Notes: generated by a model from the sequence alone, not told the origin. 46,467 nucleotides of DNA from JAJISG01 sp964347345 (GCA_964347345.1 CAYFYB010000012.1:1-46467); one strand, 5' to 3'; counted from the stretch's first letter, positions 1 through 6,941 are shown. Program-made: numbers and translations.

Positions 1-53
1 CATCACTGGGGCCTCCGGAGCCCCAAACCGGGGTTCAAATCCCCGCAGGCCCG
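1..53 (+). tRNA. tRNA-Ser, 3' part (cut by window edge)
   Basis: Positions 29-45 form a T arm: stem CGGGG/CCCCG around the loop TTCAAAT. Positions 46-52 are the 3' acceptor strand and G53 is the discriminator. The segment before the T arm (about 7-25) folds as GGGGC/GCCCC, a long variable arm, so the tRNA is class II. G at the discriminator points to serine rather than leucine, which normally has A in archaea. No CCA is encoded. The anticodon lies outside or at the very edge of the window, so the isoacceptor cannot be named. Confidence 0.85.
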
Positions 54-255
54 CTGTCTTCACGGTGTCAACTTGACCTCGCCGACGGCTCAAAAATGTT
101 CGATTCCGAGTAATCTCGAAATTGCTAAGTACTAACGTGATATTAACTATCATGGCATTGGGGGGGTTCAGTCGTCGAGTCGTCTGAAGAGTGCACTCCT
201 CCATGTCTGTGCCGAGGAGGGGCGCCATACAAGTACCCGGGGTCCCCAGTGGGGG

Positions 256-265
256 AGGAGGTGAT
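256..265 (+). promoter_or_regulatory. Perfect Shine-Dalgarno sequence before an ATA codon
   Basis: AGGAGGTGAT matches the full consensus complementary to the archaeal 16S rRNA 3' end. It ends five bases before ATA at 271. No ATG, GTG or TTG in the reading frame of the following gene lies at a usable distance. The first in-frame TTG is at 310, 44 bases away. This site therefore decides the start of the SnoaL-like gene. The rest of 54-270 holds no gene that I can see. Confidence 0.8.
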
Positions 266-270
266 ACGAA

Positions 271-699
271 ATAAGTGTAGAGGAGAACCTGAAGCTCATC
301 GACGCCGGTTTGGAAGCCTACAATGCTCATGACTGGGACCGCGTCTTCGACCTCTATGCGGAGTCCATTGTGAATTACGCCCCGAACCTGCCCGAACCCA
401 CCAAGGGCCTGGCAGCCCTTCGCGAGTGGTTTGAAGCTACTGAAACTGGTTTCCCAGACCACCGCATGGAGAAGGTGCGGGCCTTCGGCCAGGGCGACTA
501 TGTCTGTCTGGAGATCATCTGGAAAGGAACCCACAAGGGGCCCATACGGGGCATGAAGGGCGAAACGATACCTGCCACAAACAAGAGCGTACAATATCCG
601 GCAACCATCGTATTCAAGATTGAGGAAGGTAAGGTTACTGAGGACCACGTCTCCTGGGACCAGCTCTCGATGTTCTCTCAGTTGGGCCTTGCGCCATAG
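271..699 (+). CDS. SnoaL-like / ester cyclase family protein (NTF2 fold)
   Basis: This small protein of about 142 residues matches the SnoaL-like polyketide cyclase/ester cyclase family of the NTF2-like cone fold. The recognisable pattern is an N-terminal helix ending AYNAHDWDR, then a stretch around FPDHRMEKVRAFGQGDYV, the EIIWKGTHKGP strand, and FKIEEGKVTEDHVSWD near the C-terminus. The family covers cyclases, isomerases and proteins of unknown function, so no substrate can be given. Starting at TTG 310 would lose the conserved N-terminal residues. Reading from ATA 271 gives xSVEENLKLIDAG, the usual N-terminus of such proteins, directly behind a perfect Shine-Dalgarno sequence. The ATA start is thus an inference from RBS and family, and a sequence error (ATG to ATA) is possible. 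The gene stands alone between a tRNA and a gene-free stretch. Confidence 0.8.
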   Translation: MSVEENLKLIDAGLEAYNAHDWDRVFDLYAESIVNYAPNLPEPTKGLAALREWFEATETGFPDHRMEKVRAFGQGDYVCLEIIWKGTHKGPIRGMKGETIPATNKSVQYPATIVFKIEEGKVTEDHVSWDQLSMFSQLGLAP

Positions 700-1093
700 G
701 CAGTCGCTGGCCTCGGGGGTCGAACGAGTTCCGCTACCGCCGTACCAACAGAGGTTCTTCCCAGCGACCTTGATATTCAGCTCGTCCCCTTCGTTCCACT
801 CATCGGCTTCACGACTCGTTTCCGGATGGTAACAATCAGGTGTTGCCGACGTTTCATTGGCGGAAGGATATACAGCCGGCTACTTGACCTCAGCACCAAA
901 CCCACTAGTGGAAGGTATAGTGTCGTTAGTCCCCGCGGGCCCGTCCATATTGTCTCGGAGCACCGCCTGGATGCTCCTCAGGAAAGGGGCATCGGGGGCA
1001 TGCTCACATTAGCATTCAGCATCGCCTCACCTGTAATCCTCGTACCGACTCTGCTATGAGGGTCCCGGAACTCCACGGTCACATCCCCTCAGC
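700..1093. other. Intergenic region without recognised gene
   Basis: This 394-base stretch lies between the SnoaL-like gene and the 3' end of the SPL-like gene. Short open frames exist (for example 826-1059 on the plus strand), but none resembles a protein family. On the minus strand two short frames in different registers look faintly protein-like, but I see no start, domain or ribosome-binding site that would carry a call. It could be a decayed gene or the 3' regions of two converging transcripts. Confidence 0.5.
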
Positions 1094-1954
1094 TTAGACC
1101 CTGGGAACTGTGTGCTTCGGGGCAGTTGTGATCTGACCTTTCTGTTCCCCACTTTGCCTAGGAAACGCATCCTGGTACGTCAGACCGAGCTGACGACACC
1201 GCACCCTCACTCGCTCAAGGACCCTCGGGAAGTACTCGACATCTTCCCACAATGCTCTGCGGTGGGCATACTCCAGCACAGGGCGGTCCTTCATCGCGTG
1301 GCGAAGGTTCTCCCATATGGCTGGCCTGACCCTCAGGCGGTCTGCCAATAGCATCTTGGTCCCTGTGGCAGCGATGAGCTCGAGAAGTTCATCCAGGTCC
1401 GCCTCTGAGACGCCTGGCAGTATCGGTCCCAAGAAGGCCCAGGTCTCAATGCCAGAGGAAGTCATCTCCCCCAGAGCTGAGAGCCTGACGCTGACAGGAG
1501 GAGCCCGGGGCTCGTAGATCCTCCTCAAAGGCTCTTCAAGAATCGAAAAGCTGAAACCGACGTCGGCCTGGGCGAAGGTGCTCAGGAGGTCCCGGTCCCT
1601 GAGAACCAGCGGGGATTTGGTCTGGATGCTGACGGGAAAGTCGTGCCTGCTAAGCTGTTCCAGGCAAAACCTGGTTATGGTATACTTCTTCTCCAGTGGT
1701 TGGTAGGCGTCAGTCACCGTTCCAATGCCGACGACCCCAGGACGACGGCTCTTGAGCTCCCTTGCCAGAACGTTTGGTAAGTTCCTGCGGATCTCAACGA
1801 AGCCTCCCCAGGGCCTTGTCTCCTGCAGAACAGCAGGGCTGTAGCAGTAAGCGCAGCCAAAAGCACAGCCTCTGTAGGGATTCAAGGCATAGTCGAGGCC
1901 AGGCAGCCTAGAAGGGCCCAGGGCCGACCTGCAGTCAACCTCTTTAACCCTCAT
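1094..1954 (-). CDS. SPL-family radical SAM protein (DNA repair photolyase-like)
   Basis: The protein has 286 residues. Cys30, Cys34 and Cys37 in NPYRGCAFGCAYCYSP form the CxxxCxxC motif that binds the 4Fe-4S cluster of radical SAM enzymes. The N-terminal context (LNPYRGC) and the later SIQTKSPLVLRDRDLL segment are typical of the SplB/Rv2578c family, named after spore photoproduct lyase. Family members in non-spore-formers are annotated as DNA-repair-photolyase-like, but most have no proven substrate. The ATG start overlaps the end of the nudix gene by 11 bases, and nreA lies just upstream of that, so the three are probably one transcript. The neighbourhood suggests nucleic-acid repair, which is inference. 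I cannot confirm the hydrogen-donor cysteine of true spore photoproduct lyases. Confidence 0.88.
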   Translation of the reverse strand: MRVKEVDCRSALGPSRLPGLDYALNPYRGCAFGCAYCYSPAVLQETRPWGGFVEIRRNLPNVLARELKSRRPGVVGIGTVTDAYQPLEKKYTITRFCLEQLSRHDFPVSIQTKSPLVLRDRDLLSTFAQADVGFSFSILEEPLRRIYEPRAPPVSVRLSALGEMTSSGIETWAFLGPILPGVSEADLDELLELIAATGTKMLLADRLRVRPAIWENLRHAMKDRPVLEYAHRRALWEDVEYFPRVLERVRVRCRQLGLTYQDAFPRQSGEQKGQITTAPKHTVPRV

Positions 1955-2378
1955 CCTCCAACCTCCTCACGGCCTCCGCAATCGCGGACCGTGCCAGGGG
2001 GGTCAGTTCATAATCGTCCAGGCCGGGTAGGGTTACCCAACGGGCGTCCTCCACGTCAGACCCCGCTGTGGGACTGCCGGAAATATACCGGCACATGTAA
2101 TCGATGATCGTGTAGTGGTATCGAATCCTGCCCGCCGACTCTACGATGTTGTCATAAATGTCTACGACCCTCACTGGTTCCACCCTCAGCCCGCTCTCCT
2201 CCTCCACTTCCCTAACGACCGCGGAGCGGGCAGTCTCACCAATCTCGATGGCTCCCCCGGGAATGCTCCAGTGACCGGCGTACGGGTCGACCTTCCTTTT
2301 GACGAGGAGCACCTTCCCGCTGTGGATTATTATGCCGCCGACGGCGGCGATGGGTCTCTCGGGGTACTTCCTCCTCAA
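1944..2378 (-). CDS. NUDIX hydrolase
   Basis: The protein carries a complete Nudix box: GGAIEIGETARSAVVREV followed by EEESGL, matching Gx5Ex7REUxEExGU, at about residues 42-64 from the start chosen here. The residues before it (VLLVKRKVDPYAGHWSIPGG) are the usual substrate-side strand. Nudix enzymes cleave nucleoside diphosphates linked to another moiety, such as ADP-ribose or oxidised dNTPs. The fold alone does not name the substrate. I chose the TTG at 2378, which overlaps the nreA stop (TTGA) and follows a GGGGGTCA sequence. The open frame runs 25 codons further into nreA, but those residues look non-homologous. The length from this start is 144 residues, normal for the family. Coupled translation with nreA and the SPL-like gene is likely. 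Confidence 0.9.
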   Translation of the reverse strand: MRRKYPERPIAAVGGIIIHSGKVLLVKRKVDPYAGHWSIPGGAIEIGETARSAVVREVEEESGLRVEPVRVVDIYDNIVESAGRIRYHYTIIDYMCRYISGSPTAGSDVEDARWVTLPGLDDYELTPLARSAIAEAVRRLEDEG

Positions 2379-3652
2379 CTTGTGACCCCCGCAAAGTCCT
2401 CGAGCCTCCTCTGATACATGAGGTACCTGAGAAGCTGGCTCTTGTTCGCCCACCTCTCTATCTCAATCTCTAGTCTCTGGGAAATAAACCTCAGAGCCCC
2501 CGTTAGGTCCGGAAACTCCCTGTAAGGTTGCTGCATCGCCCATCTCACGTTCTCCCTGACGTTCCAGACACCCACCGGAAGGATGTATCCGGGATGGGCC
2601 TCACGGAGGACGAGGGCTGCCGCCTGTCGGCCTTCGCGACAGAGTGCTTCCGATATTGCGAGACGGGCAGCGTAGTAGCACCCCCCTATAGATGCATAGG
2701 TGGACCGCCCTCCATGGCCTTCCCAGTCTGACAGCATCATGATCCTTCTTCCGTTGGGATTCCACGTGCTTCCAGGATACCAGGCCTCTACCAGCTCGTA
2801 GGACCATGTCCGCGGAAAGAGGAGCACTGCAAAGCGGTTGTCAAGTTTCCAGGATTCGTACACCCTGAACTCGTTGATCAAGGGGGAAGACTTCACCTTC
2901 TGGATGAGGTGCTTCCCGATTGCATCGTCTACAGCGGTAATGCTCCACCTAGTGGGTACGAACCTGCGGTTGTCTTTAATTCCTAGCACCCCTCCGCTCA
3001 GAGCCCGGGATATCTTTGAGACCTCTACTCCTTCGCCATATAGCCAGAGGATGGCCTCCTGAGCCTTCAGGTCGTCATCATACCAGGCCCTTTCCAGTCT
3101 CGGATTTGGTTTAAGGGAACCTGCCTCCATTCGATGAAGTGGTGCGGATGGCCCGTAGGGTTGAACGTCATCCTCGAGGACTATTCTGCCGCTGGGCCTT
3201 TTCGTGAATTCGACCTCGAGGTCCGAGGGCGAAGCCGCCACGGCCAGCTCTTGAAGCAGCATAACCGCGCGGTCTCCGCCGGAAGCCTCGGAAACTCCAA
3301 CTCGATGCAGTCCCCGCACAAGCTGCGATCGAAAGCCGATGATGTCGTCGATGGAGTAGTGGAGCCAGCGTTCGGGTAAGTCCAGAAGTGCGGTGTCGCC
3401 GTGAAAGGGAGGAAGGAGGGGACCGACGTTGACCTTCGGATATCCGAACCGGCCCACGAAAATCCCCGGTGGTGAGGAGCCCTCCATTTGGAGGCTCAGG
3501 AGGGGGGCAGTCCTCATGAGGTGGTGATGCCTCACGAGGAGGGGGCATCGCGGCTTACCACACAGCATCTTGGAGGCTTTGCATGTCACGCATAACCCTT
3601 CCCCCACAGCCCTGATGGAGTCGTCGGGGGACTGGATCCAGCCGAAGGCCAC
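2375..3652 (-). CDS. nreA: DNA repair protein NreA family (COG1602)
   Basis: The 425-residue protein begins with a zinc-binding pattern, Cys21, Cys24, Cys31 and Cys36 (CVTCKASKMLCGKPRCPLL), characteristic of the archaeal Nre family. The body contains family-typical stretches such as FVGRFGYPKVNVGPLLPP. In haloarchaea NreA is implicated in repair of DNA damage by interacting with PCNA through a C-terminal PIP box. Here the C-terminus reads QRRLEDFAGVTS (Gln414 to Phe420), a PIP-like motif with only one of the two aromatic residues. The start is GTG 3652, about 24 bases from a TATA box, hence probably leaderless. The gene heads a cassette with overlapping nudix and SPL-like genes. Confidence 0.9.
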   Translation of the reverse strand: MAFGWIQSPDDSIRAVGEGLCVTCKASKMLCGKPRCPLLVRHHHLMRTAPLLSLQMEGSSPPGIFVGRFGYPKVNVGPLLPPFHGDTALLDLPERWLHYSIDDIIGFRSQLVRGLHRVGVSEASGGDRAVMLLQELAVAASPSDLEVEFTKRPSGRIVLEDDVQPYGPSAPLHRMEAGSLKPNPRLERAWYDDDLKAQEAILWLYGEGVEVSKISRALSGGVLGIKDNRRFVPTRWSITAVDDAIGKHLIQKVKSSPLINEFRVYESWKLDNRFAVLLFPRTWSYELVEAWYPGSTWNPNGRRIMMLSDWEGHGGRSTYASIGGCYYAARLAISEALCREGRQAAALVLREAHPGYILPVGVWNVRENVRWAMQQPYREFPDLTGALRFISQRLEIEIERWANKSQLLRYLMYQRRLEDFAGVTS

Positions 3653-3670
3653 GGAGTCGCCAGTAAAGGG

Positions 3671-3681
3671 ATATTATTAAA
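3671..3681 (-). promoter_or_regulatory. TATA box of nreA
   Basis: On the minus strand this reads TTTAATAATAT. It lies about 24 bases upstream of the GTG at 3652, the spacing expected of an archaeal leaderless promoter, and downstream of the DUF655 stop. Confidence 0.6.
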
Positions 3682-3722
3682 GGCTGAAGGGGAGGTGAGT
3701 GAATGTATCGTCCTTGCCAGAC

Positions 3723-4277
3723 CTATCGAGCTACGAATATGTGGTATTTCTGGGAGGGATCCGAGAGTTCCACGTCTATCCTTCTGGCGATGAGTCTGTC
3801 CGGATGGTGCAGCGTGGGGACCCTTTGGGCCAGGTCCTCGAAGCTTGCGAACGGACCTTTCTTCCTCTCCTCCAGGATGGACCACATGGTCTTCTTGCCC
3901 AGCCCTGGCAGAAGTTCCAGCATGTGAAACCTCGTTGTGATGGCCTGAGCCTCGTTGAAGAACCGGACGAACCGCTCTTCCTTCTCGACTACAATTTCCT
4001 GAACGACGAAGGGGAGCTCGCTCTGGGCGGCCGCCGTCAGCTCCTCGTGACCTATCCGCCTCTTCACGTGCTCTATCTTGTCCCGGGCCTCCATGTCTTT
4101 GCCTATGTAGGTCCTTTCACCGACGACCAGGGGGACCCCCGGCTTGGGTATGAGCTCAAAAAGCTTGAATTCATCTTCTCCGAGGCCGTAGGCGGTGGGC
4201 TCCCTCCGATGTCGAGCCCTGTCAGGATGGCCTTGGGGCAAATAATCGAGGATGCGAGCGTAGTCCTCCAAGGACAT
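3723..4277 (-). CDS. DUF655 family putative RNA-binding protein
   Basis: This 184-residue protein matches the archaeal DUF655/COG1491 family, predicted nucleic-acid-binding proteins. A helix-hairpin-helix motif is visible at about residues 120-130 (MLELLPGLGKKTMWSILEE), flanked by an N-terminal OB-like region (ELIPKPGVPLVVGERTYIG). The family almost always sits just after rpoF in archaea, as here: the rpoF stop is three bases upstream of this ATG. Function is unknown, and the operon suggests a role in RNA metabolism or translation. In many archaea the next gene is the rRNA dimethylase ksgA. Here nreA with its own promoter follows instead. Confidence 0.92.
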   Translation of the reverse strand: MSLEDYARILDYLPQGHPDRARHRREPTAYGLGEDEFKLFELIPKPGVPLVVGERTYIGKDMEARDKIEHVKRRIGHEELTAAAQSELPFVVQEIVVEKEERFVRFFNEAQAITTRFHMLELLPGLGKKTMWSILEERKKGPFASFEDLAQRVPTLHHPDRLIARRIDVELSDPSQKYHIFVAR

Positions 4278-4280
4278 CCC

Positions 4281-4598
4281 CTACAGATATTTTCCTACGA
4301 TGGTCAGAATCCGTTCGACATCCTCGGTCCCAAGGGTGAAGCGCTCCTTGGCAAAGATGGCTCGCACTTCCTCAGGGCTCGTCGGAAGCAGGTCAGCAAT
4401 CTTGACGGCGTTCGGAGGGGAGACAAAGTCGAGATCCAGAAGGTCCTTCACAAGCTTGGCGGTCTTCTTAATGGTCAGCTTGGAGAAGGCCTCAGAGTGC
4501 TGCAGGGCGTACCCCTGCTCAGGCGAAAGCTCCCCTCGCTCCTCCTTCTCTTTCCGCAACAACTCCCTCACTTCAGAAAGGGTCAAGAAATCCTCCAT
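4281..4598 (-). CDS. rpoF: DNA-directed RNA polymerase subunit Rpo4/RpoF (Rpb4)
   Basis: The protein has 105 residues. The N-terminal LTLSEVRELLRKEKEERGELSPEQ and the C-terminal HRDC-like helical part (PPNAVKIADLLPTSPEEVRAIF) are typical of archaeal Rpo4. It pairs with Rpo7 (RpoE) to form the stalk of RNA polymerase, which helps promoter melting and RNA binding. Rpo7 is not in this window. The gene lies 8 bases after rpl21e and 3 bases before DUF655, so it is inside a co-transcribed unit with pus10. Length and composition are normal. Confidence 0.95.
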   Translation of the reverse strand: MEDFLTLSEVRELLRKEKEERGELSPEQGYALQHSEAFSKLTIKKTAKLVKDLLDLDFVSPPNAVKIADLLPTSPEEVRAIFAKERFTLGTEDVERILTIVGKYL

Positions 4599-4606
4599 AA
4601 GAGCAC

Positions 4607-4900
4607 CTACTCCACCTTTCTCAGGTGTTCGGGAGCTGCGATGACCTTCTTGGTGAGGCCCCCCTGTCTGATGGCCACGACGTAGGCCCTACCTCGCTTC
4701 TCGACCACCGTACCTGTGAATCCGTGGTACCTCTTGTTCGGCTGCCCGCTATGGACGCTGGGATCGATGACCACGGCCGCTCTGTCCCCAAGCTCGAAGT
4801 TCGTGAAGAAGTGAGAAACTGGAGGCAGTCCCCTATCCCGGGGTCTCTTGCGGAACTTCCTTCTGGTCCTTTCCCTGGTTCCTTTGGAGGCTTTCACCAT
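4607..4900 (-). CDS. rpl21e: 50S ribosomal protein L21e
   Basis: The 97-residue basic protein starts MVKASKGTRERTRRKFRK and contains FELGDRAAVVIDPSVHSGQPN and RYHGFTGTVVEKRGRAY, both hallmark L21e segments. It is a structural protein of the large subunit. I chose ATG 4900, which follows GAGGATATCC as ribosome-binding site. A four-codon upstream extension (ATG 4912) is possible in the open frame but not conserved. Its first 68 bases overlap the 3' end of pus10 in another frame. Confidence 0.95.
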   Translation of the reverse strand: MVKASKGTRERTRRKFRKRPRDRGLPPVSHFFTNFELGDRAAVVIDPSVHSGQPNKRYHGFTGTVVEKRGRAYVVAIRQGGLTKKVIAAPEHLRKVE

Positions 4901-6146
4901 GGATATCCTCATCGTGGACTTCCGAGACGTCGAGCTCCACTACCTCCGCCTCGGTGCCCAGAAACTCCGAGAGGCTGGGCGTCGTTCGCCCCTCGTCGCC
5001 GTTGACCAGCTCCTTCAGGTAGGTTCCGGCCTCGGCTCGGAGGCGCAGCTCAAGGGAGGTCCCTTCGAGGCTTCGGATCTCGGCCTCTAGGACTCGCCTT
5101 GTGCGCTTCTTGTCTGCTCGGCGATGGGCCACCCTGGTCGGAGTCCTCTGGACGATCTCGCTCGTCTTTAATGCCTCGACTGCCTCTTTAAGCTTTTGGA
5201 GAGGCGTCTCCATGCCAAGACGAATCAGAACCCTATAGGACTTTTCGCAGACCCTGCTCTTGACTGCGACGACCTCCTCCCTCGTGGATGGTCGAAGCTC
5301 CGATACCTCCACCATGCCGCTCCTGTTGATGCGCTCCTCTATGGAACTGAGGTCCAAGTTTCTCCTCTTCGGCCTGTGAATCTCCAAGACGAAGGGTCTG
5401 CCCCGGCCGAGCATGAGAGCGTCGATGTCCTCCCGTCCCATGCCATGGAAGGAGTGGTCATTCCCGAGAGCGTCCTGCATGACCACATCCGCCACGACCT
5501 CCTCCACGCTGGTCTCGTACATCTTACCCTTGAAATCGCACTTCTCGCAACCTGCGCCTCTGCAACTTCTGCAGGGCCATCGGGTCTGCGGTATCCCTCT
5601 CACCAGCTTTCGGTAGCGGCCATAGATGAAGATGGGTGCCACCTGAAGCTCAACGTTATCAAACATGGTGTTGACGACGGCGGTGATCTCAGGTCGATTG
5701 AACTCGACCTCCTTCTTCAGCCTCCCTTCCACGAGCTTTCCCACTTCCCTGTTGATCTCCGCCTTCGTGGGTTCGTAGGTCCGGAGGCCAAGCTCAGCCC
5801 AGAGCATCTCCTCTCGATCCTGCAGGTCGGGATCCAGCCTGCAACCCAAGAGAAAGGTGTCAAAATCCCACCCGGACAGCTCTTCGACGACAAGGTCGGC
5901 GAACTTGGGTATCTCGGCGACTAGGCCTTTACAGAGCCAGCAATCATCCGCCTCCTCCACCCGGAGCAGCGAAAGTGCTCGCTGCCCCCTCTCCTGGTTG
6001 GTGAGTCCCGTGCCCACCCTGGCAAAGAGTCTCCCCAGGCAGCTCACACAAAGCGGTTTCGTCTCAAGGACAGCCCTCAACCTCGGCTCTATGTCCTCTT
6101 CCCATAGTGGGGGCTCCACCAGCCCGACTACCACGGTGTGCCCCAT
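4833..6146 (-). CDS. pus10: tRNA pseudouridine synthase Pus10
   Basis: The protein has 437 residues. It isomerises uridine 54 (and in archaea often 55) in the T-loop of tRNA. The N-terminal domain has two CxxC pairs (Cys33/Cys36 and Cys69/Cys72). The segment WPCRSCRGAGCEKCDFKGKMYE with further cysteines at about 192-203 is conserved in Pus10. The catalytic motif GREDIDALMLGRGRPF is at about 237-252, with an aspartate of REDID as the probable nucleophile site. RAEAGTYLKELVNGDEGRT is the C-terminal active-site segment. The protein runs about 22 residues past the usual end and overlaps rpl21e in a different frame. It heads the pus10-rpl21e-rpoF-DUF655 operon. Confidence 0.93.
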   Translation of the reverse strand: MGHTVVVGLVEPPLWEEDIEPRLRAVLETKPLCVSCLGRLFARVGTGLTNQERGQRALSLLRVEEADDCWLCKGLVAEIPKFADLVVEELSGWDFDTFLLGCRLDPDLQDREEMLWAELGLRTYEPTKAEINREVGKLVEGRLKKEVEFNRPEITAVVNTMFDNVELQVAPIFIYGRYRKLVRGIPQTRWPCRSCRGAGCEKCDFKGKMYETSVEEVVADVVMQDALGNDHSFHGMGREDIDALMLGRGRPFVLEIHRPKRRNLDLSSIEERINRSGMVEVSELRPSTREEVVAVKSRVCEKSYRVLIRLGMETPLQKLKEAVEALKTSEIVQRTPTRVAHRRADKKRTRRVLEAEIRSLEGTSLELRLRAEAGTYLKELVNGDEGRTTPSLSEFLGTEAEVVELDVSEVHDEDIHGESLQRNQGKDQKEVPQETPG

Positions 6147-6158
6147 AAAACTTCTGCC

Positions 6159-6176
6159 CGGACGGAGAAGCGTCCG
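6159..6176 (-). terminator. Hairpin between alba and pus10
   Basis: CGGACG and CGTCCG form a perfect 6-bp stem around a 6-base loop. It lies 20 bases after the alba stop and 12 bases before the pus10 start. It may end or protect the alba transcript, or sit in the pus10 leader. There is no obvious T-run directly after it. Confidence 0.4.
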
Positions 6177-6196
6177 CAGAGTGGCGGGCCAGCCGG

Positions 6197-6469
6197 TCAG
6201 CGTGTAAGGAATATTTCGATGCTCGATACGTTGGCAGTACGACCTTCCTCGCTGGTGAGTTGCTCCGTAGATATCTGTATGTCCTTGACCTTCGCATCTG
6301 GAATGAACCGGTTCTTGACAATTTCTGCCACGTCGACGGCCCTTCCGATGGACTTCCCTCTGGCCTTCAAGACGACCTCATCGGACCCGCTGTTGAACTG
6401 GGTCACGACTGCTAACACGTAGTTCATGGTTGGTTTTCTGCCGATGAATACGGTGTTCTCCTCTGGCAT
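6197..6469 (-). CDS. albA: DNA/RNA-binding protein Alba
   Basis: The 90-residue protein is a clear Alba. NTVFIGRKPTMNYVLAVV is the N-terminal strand with the nucleic-acid-contacting Arg-Lys pair. KARGKSIGRAVDVAEIVKNRF is the signature helix region. Alba dimers coat DNA and bind RNA in most archaea. In crenarchaea acetylation of the lysine near the N-terminus lowers affinity. The start ATG 6469 is preceded by GGGAGGAG at good spacing, and a TATA box lies about 45 bases upstream, giving a short leader. An alternative start at the internal Met of MNYVLAVV is less likely because it would remove the binding strand. Confidence 0.96.
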   Translation of the reverse strand: MPEENTVFIGRKPTMNYVLAVVTQFNSGSDEVVLKARGKSIGRAVDVAEIVKNRFIPDAKVKDIQISTEQLTSEEGRTANVSSIEIFLTR

Positions 6470-6511
6470 GCGGCTCCTCCCGGTGGTTGAGTGGCCTTGA
6501 TTGAATTTCAG

Positions 6512-6521
6512 TATATATATA
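6512..6521 (-). promoter_or_regulatory. TATA box of alba
   Basis: TATATATATA, about 47 bases upstream of the alba ATG. This leaves a leader of roughly 20 bases that contains the GGGAGGAG ribosome-binding site. Confidence 0.65.
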
Positions 6522-6600
6522 GCTTCTTACAGCCAGACTTTTCGCGCTACGGAGCAGACTCCTTGACCTGGTGCATGACGATCAGGTCCACCACCGATGC

Positions 6601-6608
6601 TTTAAATA
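6601..6608 (+). promoter_or_regulatory. TATA box of secG (Sec61-beta), leaderless
   Basis: TTTAAATA centred 28-29 bases before the ATG at 6633. No ribosome-binding site lies between, so the mRNA is probably leaderless. Confidence 0.7.
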
Positions 6609-6632
6609 GCCACCTCGGGTATTCTTTCTTGC

Positions 6633-6800
6633 ATGCCCAAGGAGAAGAAGGGCGAGGGTTTCCACTCTGCCGCTGGCCTTATAAGGTATTTTGAGTCTGA
6701 GACGGAGAAGGCCATCAAGGTTCCCCCGTGGCTCGTGGTGGCCATGGCCATCGGTAGTGCTGTCGTTATCACGGTCATCGCCAACCTCTGGCCGGTATGA
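6633..6800 (+). CDS. secG: Preprotein translocase subunit Sec61-beta (SecG)
   Basis: This 55-residue gene encodes the archaeal Sec61-beta subunit of the SecYEG translocon. It starts MPKEKKGEGFHSAAGLIRYF, matching the family signature KKKGxGxxSAAGLIRYFExE. One transmembrane helix follows at about residues 33-51 (WLVVAMAIGSAVVITVIA), giving a tail-anchored topology with the N-terminus in the cytoplasm. Length is normal for the family. It is monocistronic, with its own TATA box and a leaderless start, and divergent from alba. SecY and SecE are not in the window. Confidence 0.93.
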   Translation: MPKEKKGEGFHSAAGLIRYFESETEKAIKVPPWLVVAMAIGSAVVITVIANLWPV

Positions 6801-6832
6801 CTACCTTAGACGCAGGCAAGGCATGAGGGGAG

Positions 6833-6931
6833 CGCCGAGGGGGAGATTCCCGACCGGTTTTCGAACTCCCGAGGTGCAGAGCACCAGTAGCTCTCGAGGC
6901 TACCGCCTTGACCTGGCTAGGCTACCTCGGC
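6833..6931 (-). tRNA. tRNA-Ser(CGA) with a 13-nt T-loop insertion
   Basis: Minus strand: acceptor GCCGAGG (6925-6931) pairs with CCTCGGC (6834-6840), with discriminator G at 6833. The D stem is GCC/GGC, the anticodon stem GTAGC/GCTAC, and the loop CTCGAGA gives anticodon CGA (Ser, UCG). A long variable arm GGTGC/GCACC is present. The T stem GGGAG/CTCCC is perfect, but its loop is 20 bases (6846-6865) instead of 7. It starts TTCGA and ends AT, so a standard TTCGAAT loop is interrupted by 13 bases. This may be an intron at a non-standard position or a damaged gene. Without the insert it is 86 bases, typical for tRNA-Ser. No CCA is encoded. Confidence 0.85.
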
Positions 6932-6941
6932 AACTCCGAGG

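Noticed and set aside
826..1059. 77-codon plus-strand frame in the gap after the SnoaL-like gene
   Set aside because: No ribosome-binding site, family or clear composition; the frame may be chance or a decayed gene.
3699..4685. 328-codon plus-strand open frame
   Set aside because: It lies antisense to rpoF, DUF655 and rpl21e, which are certain. It is a by-product of GC-rich codon use.
5196..5924. 242-codon plus-strand frame
   Set aside because: Antisense to pus10.
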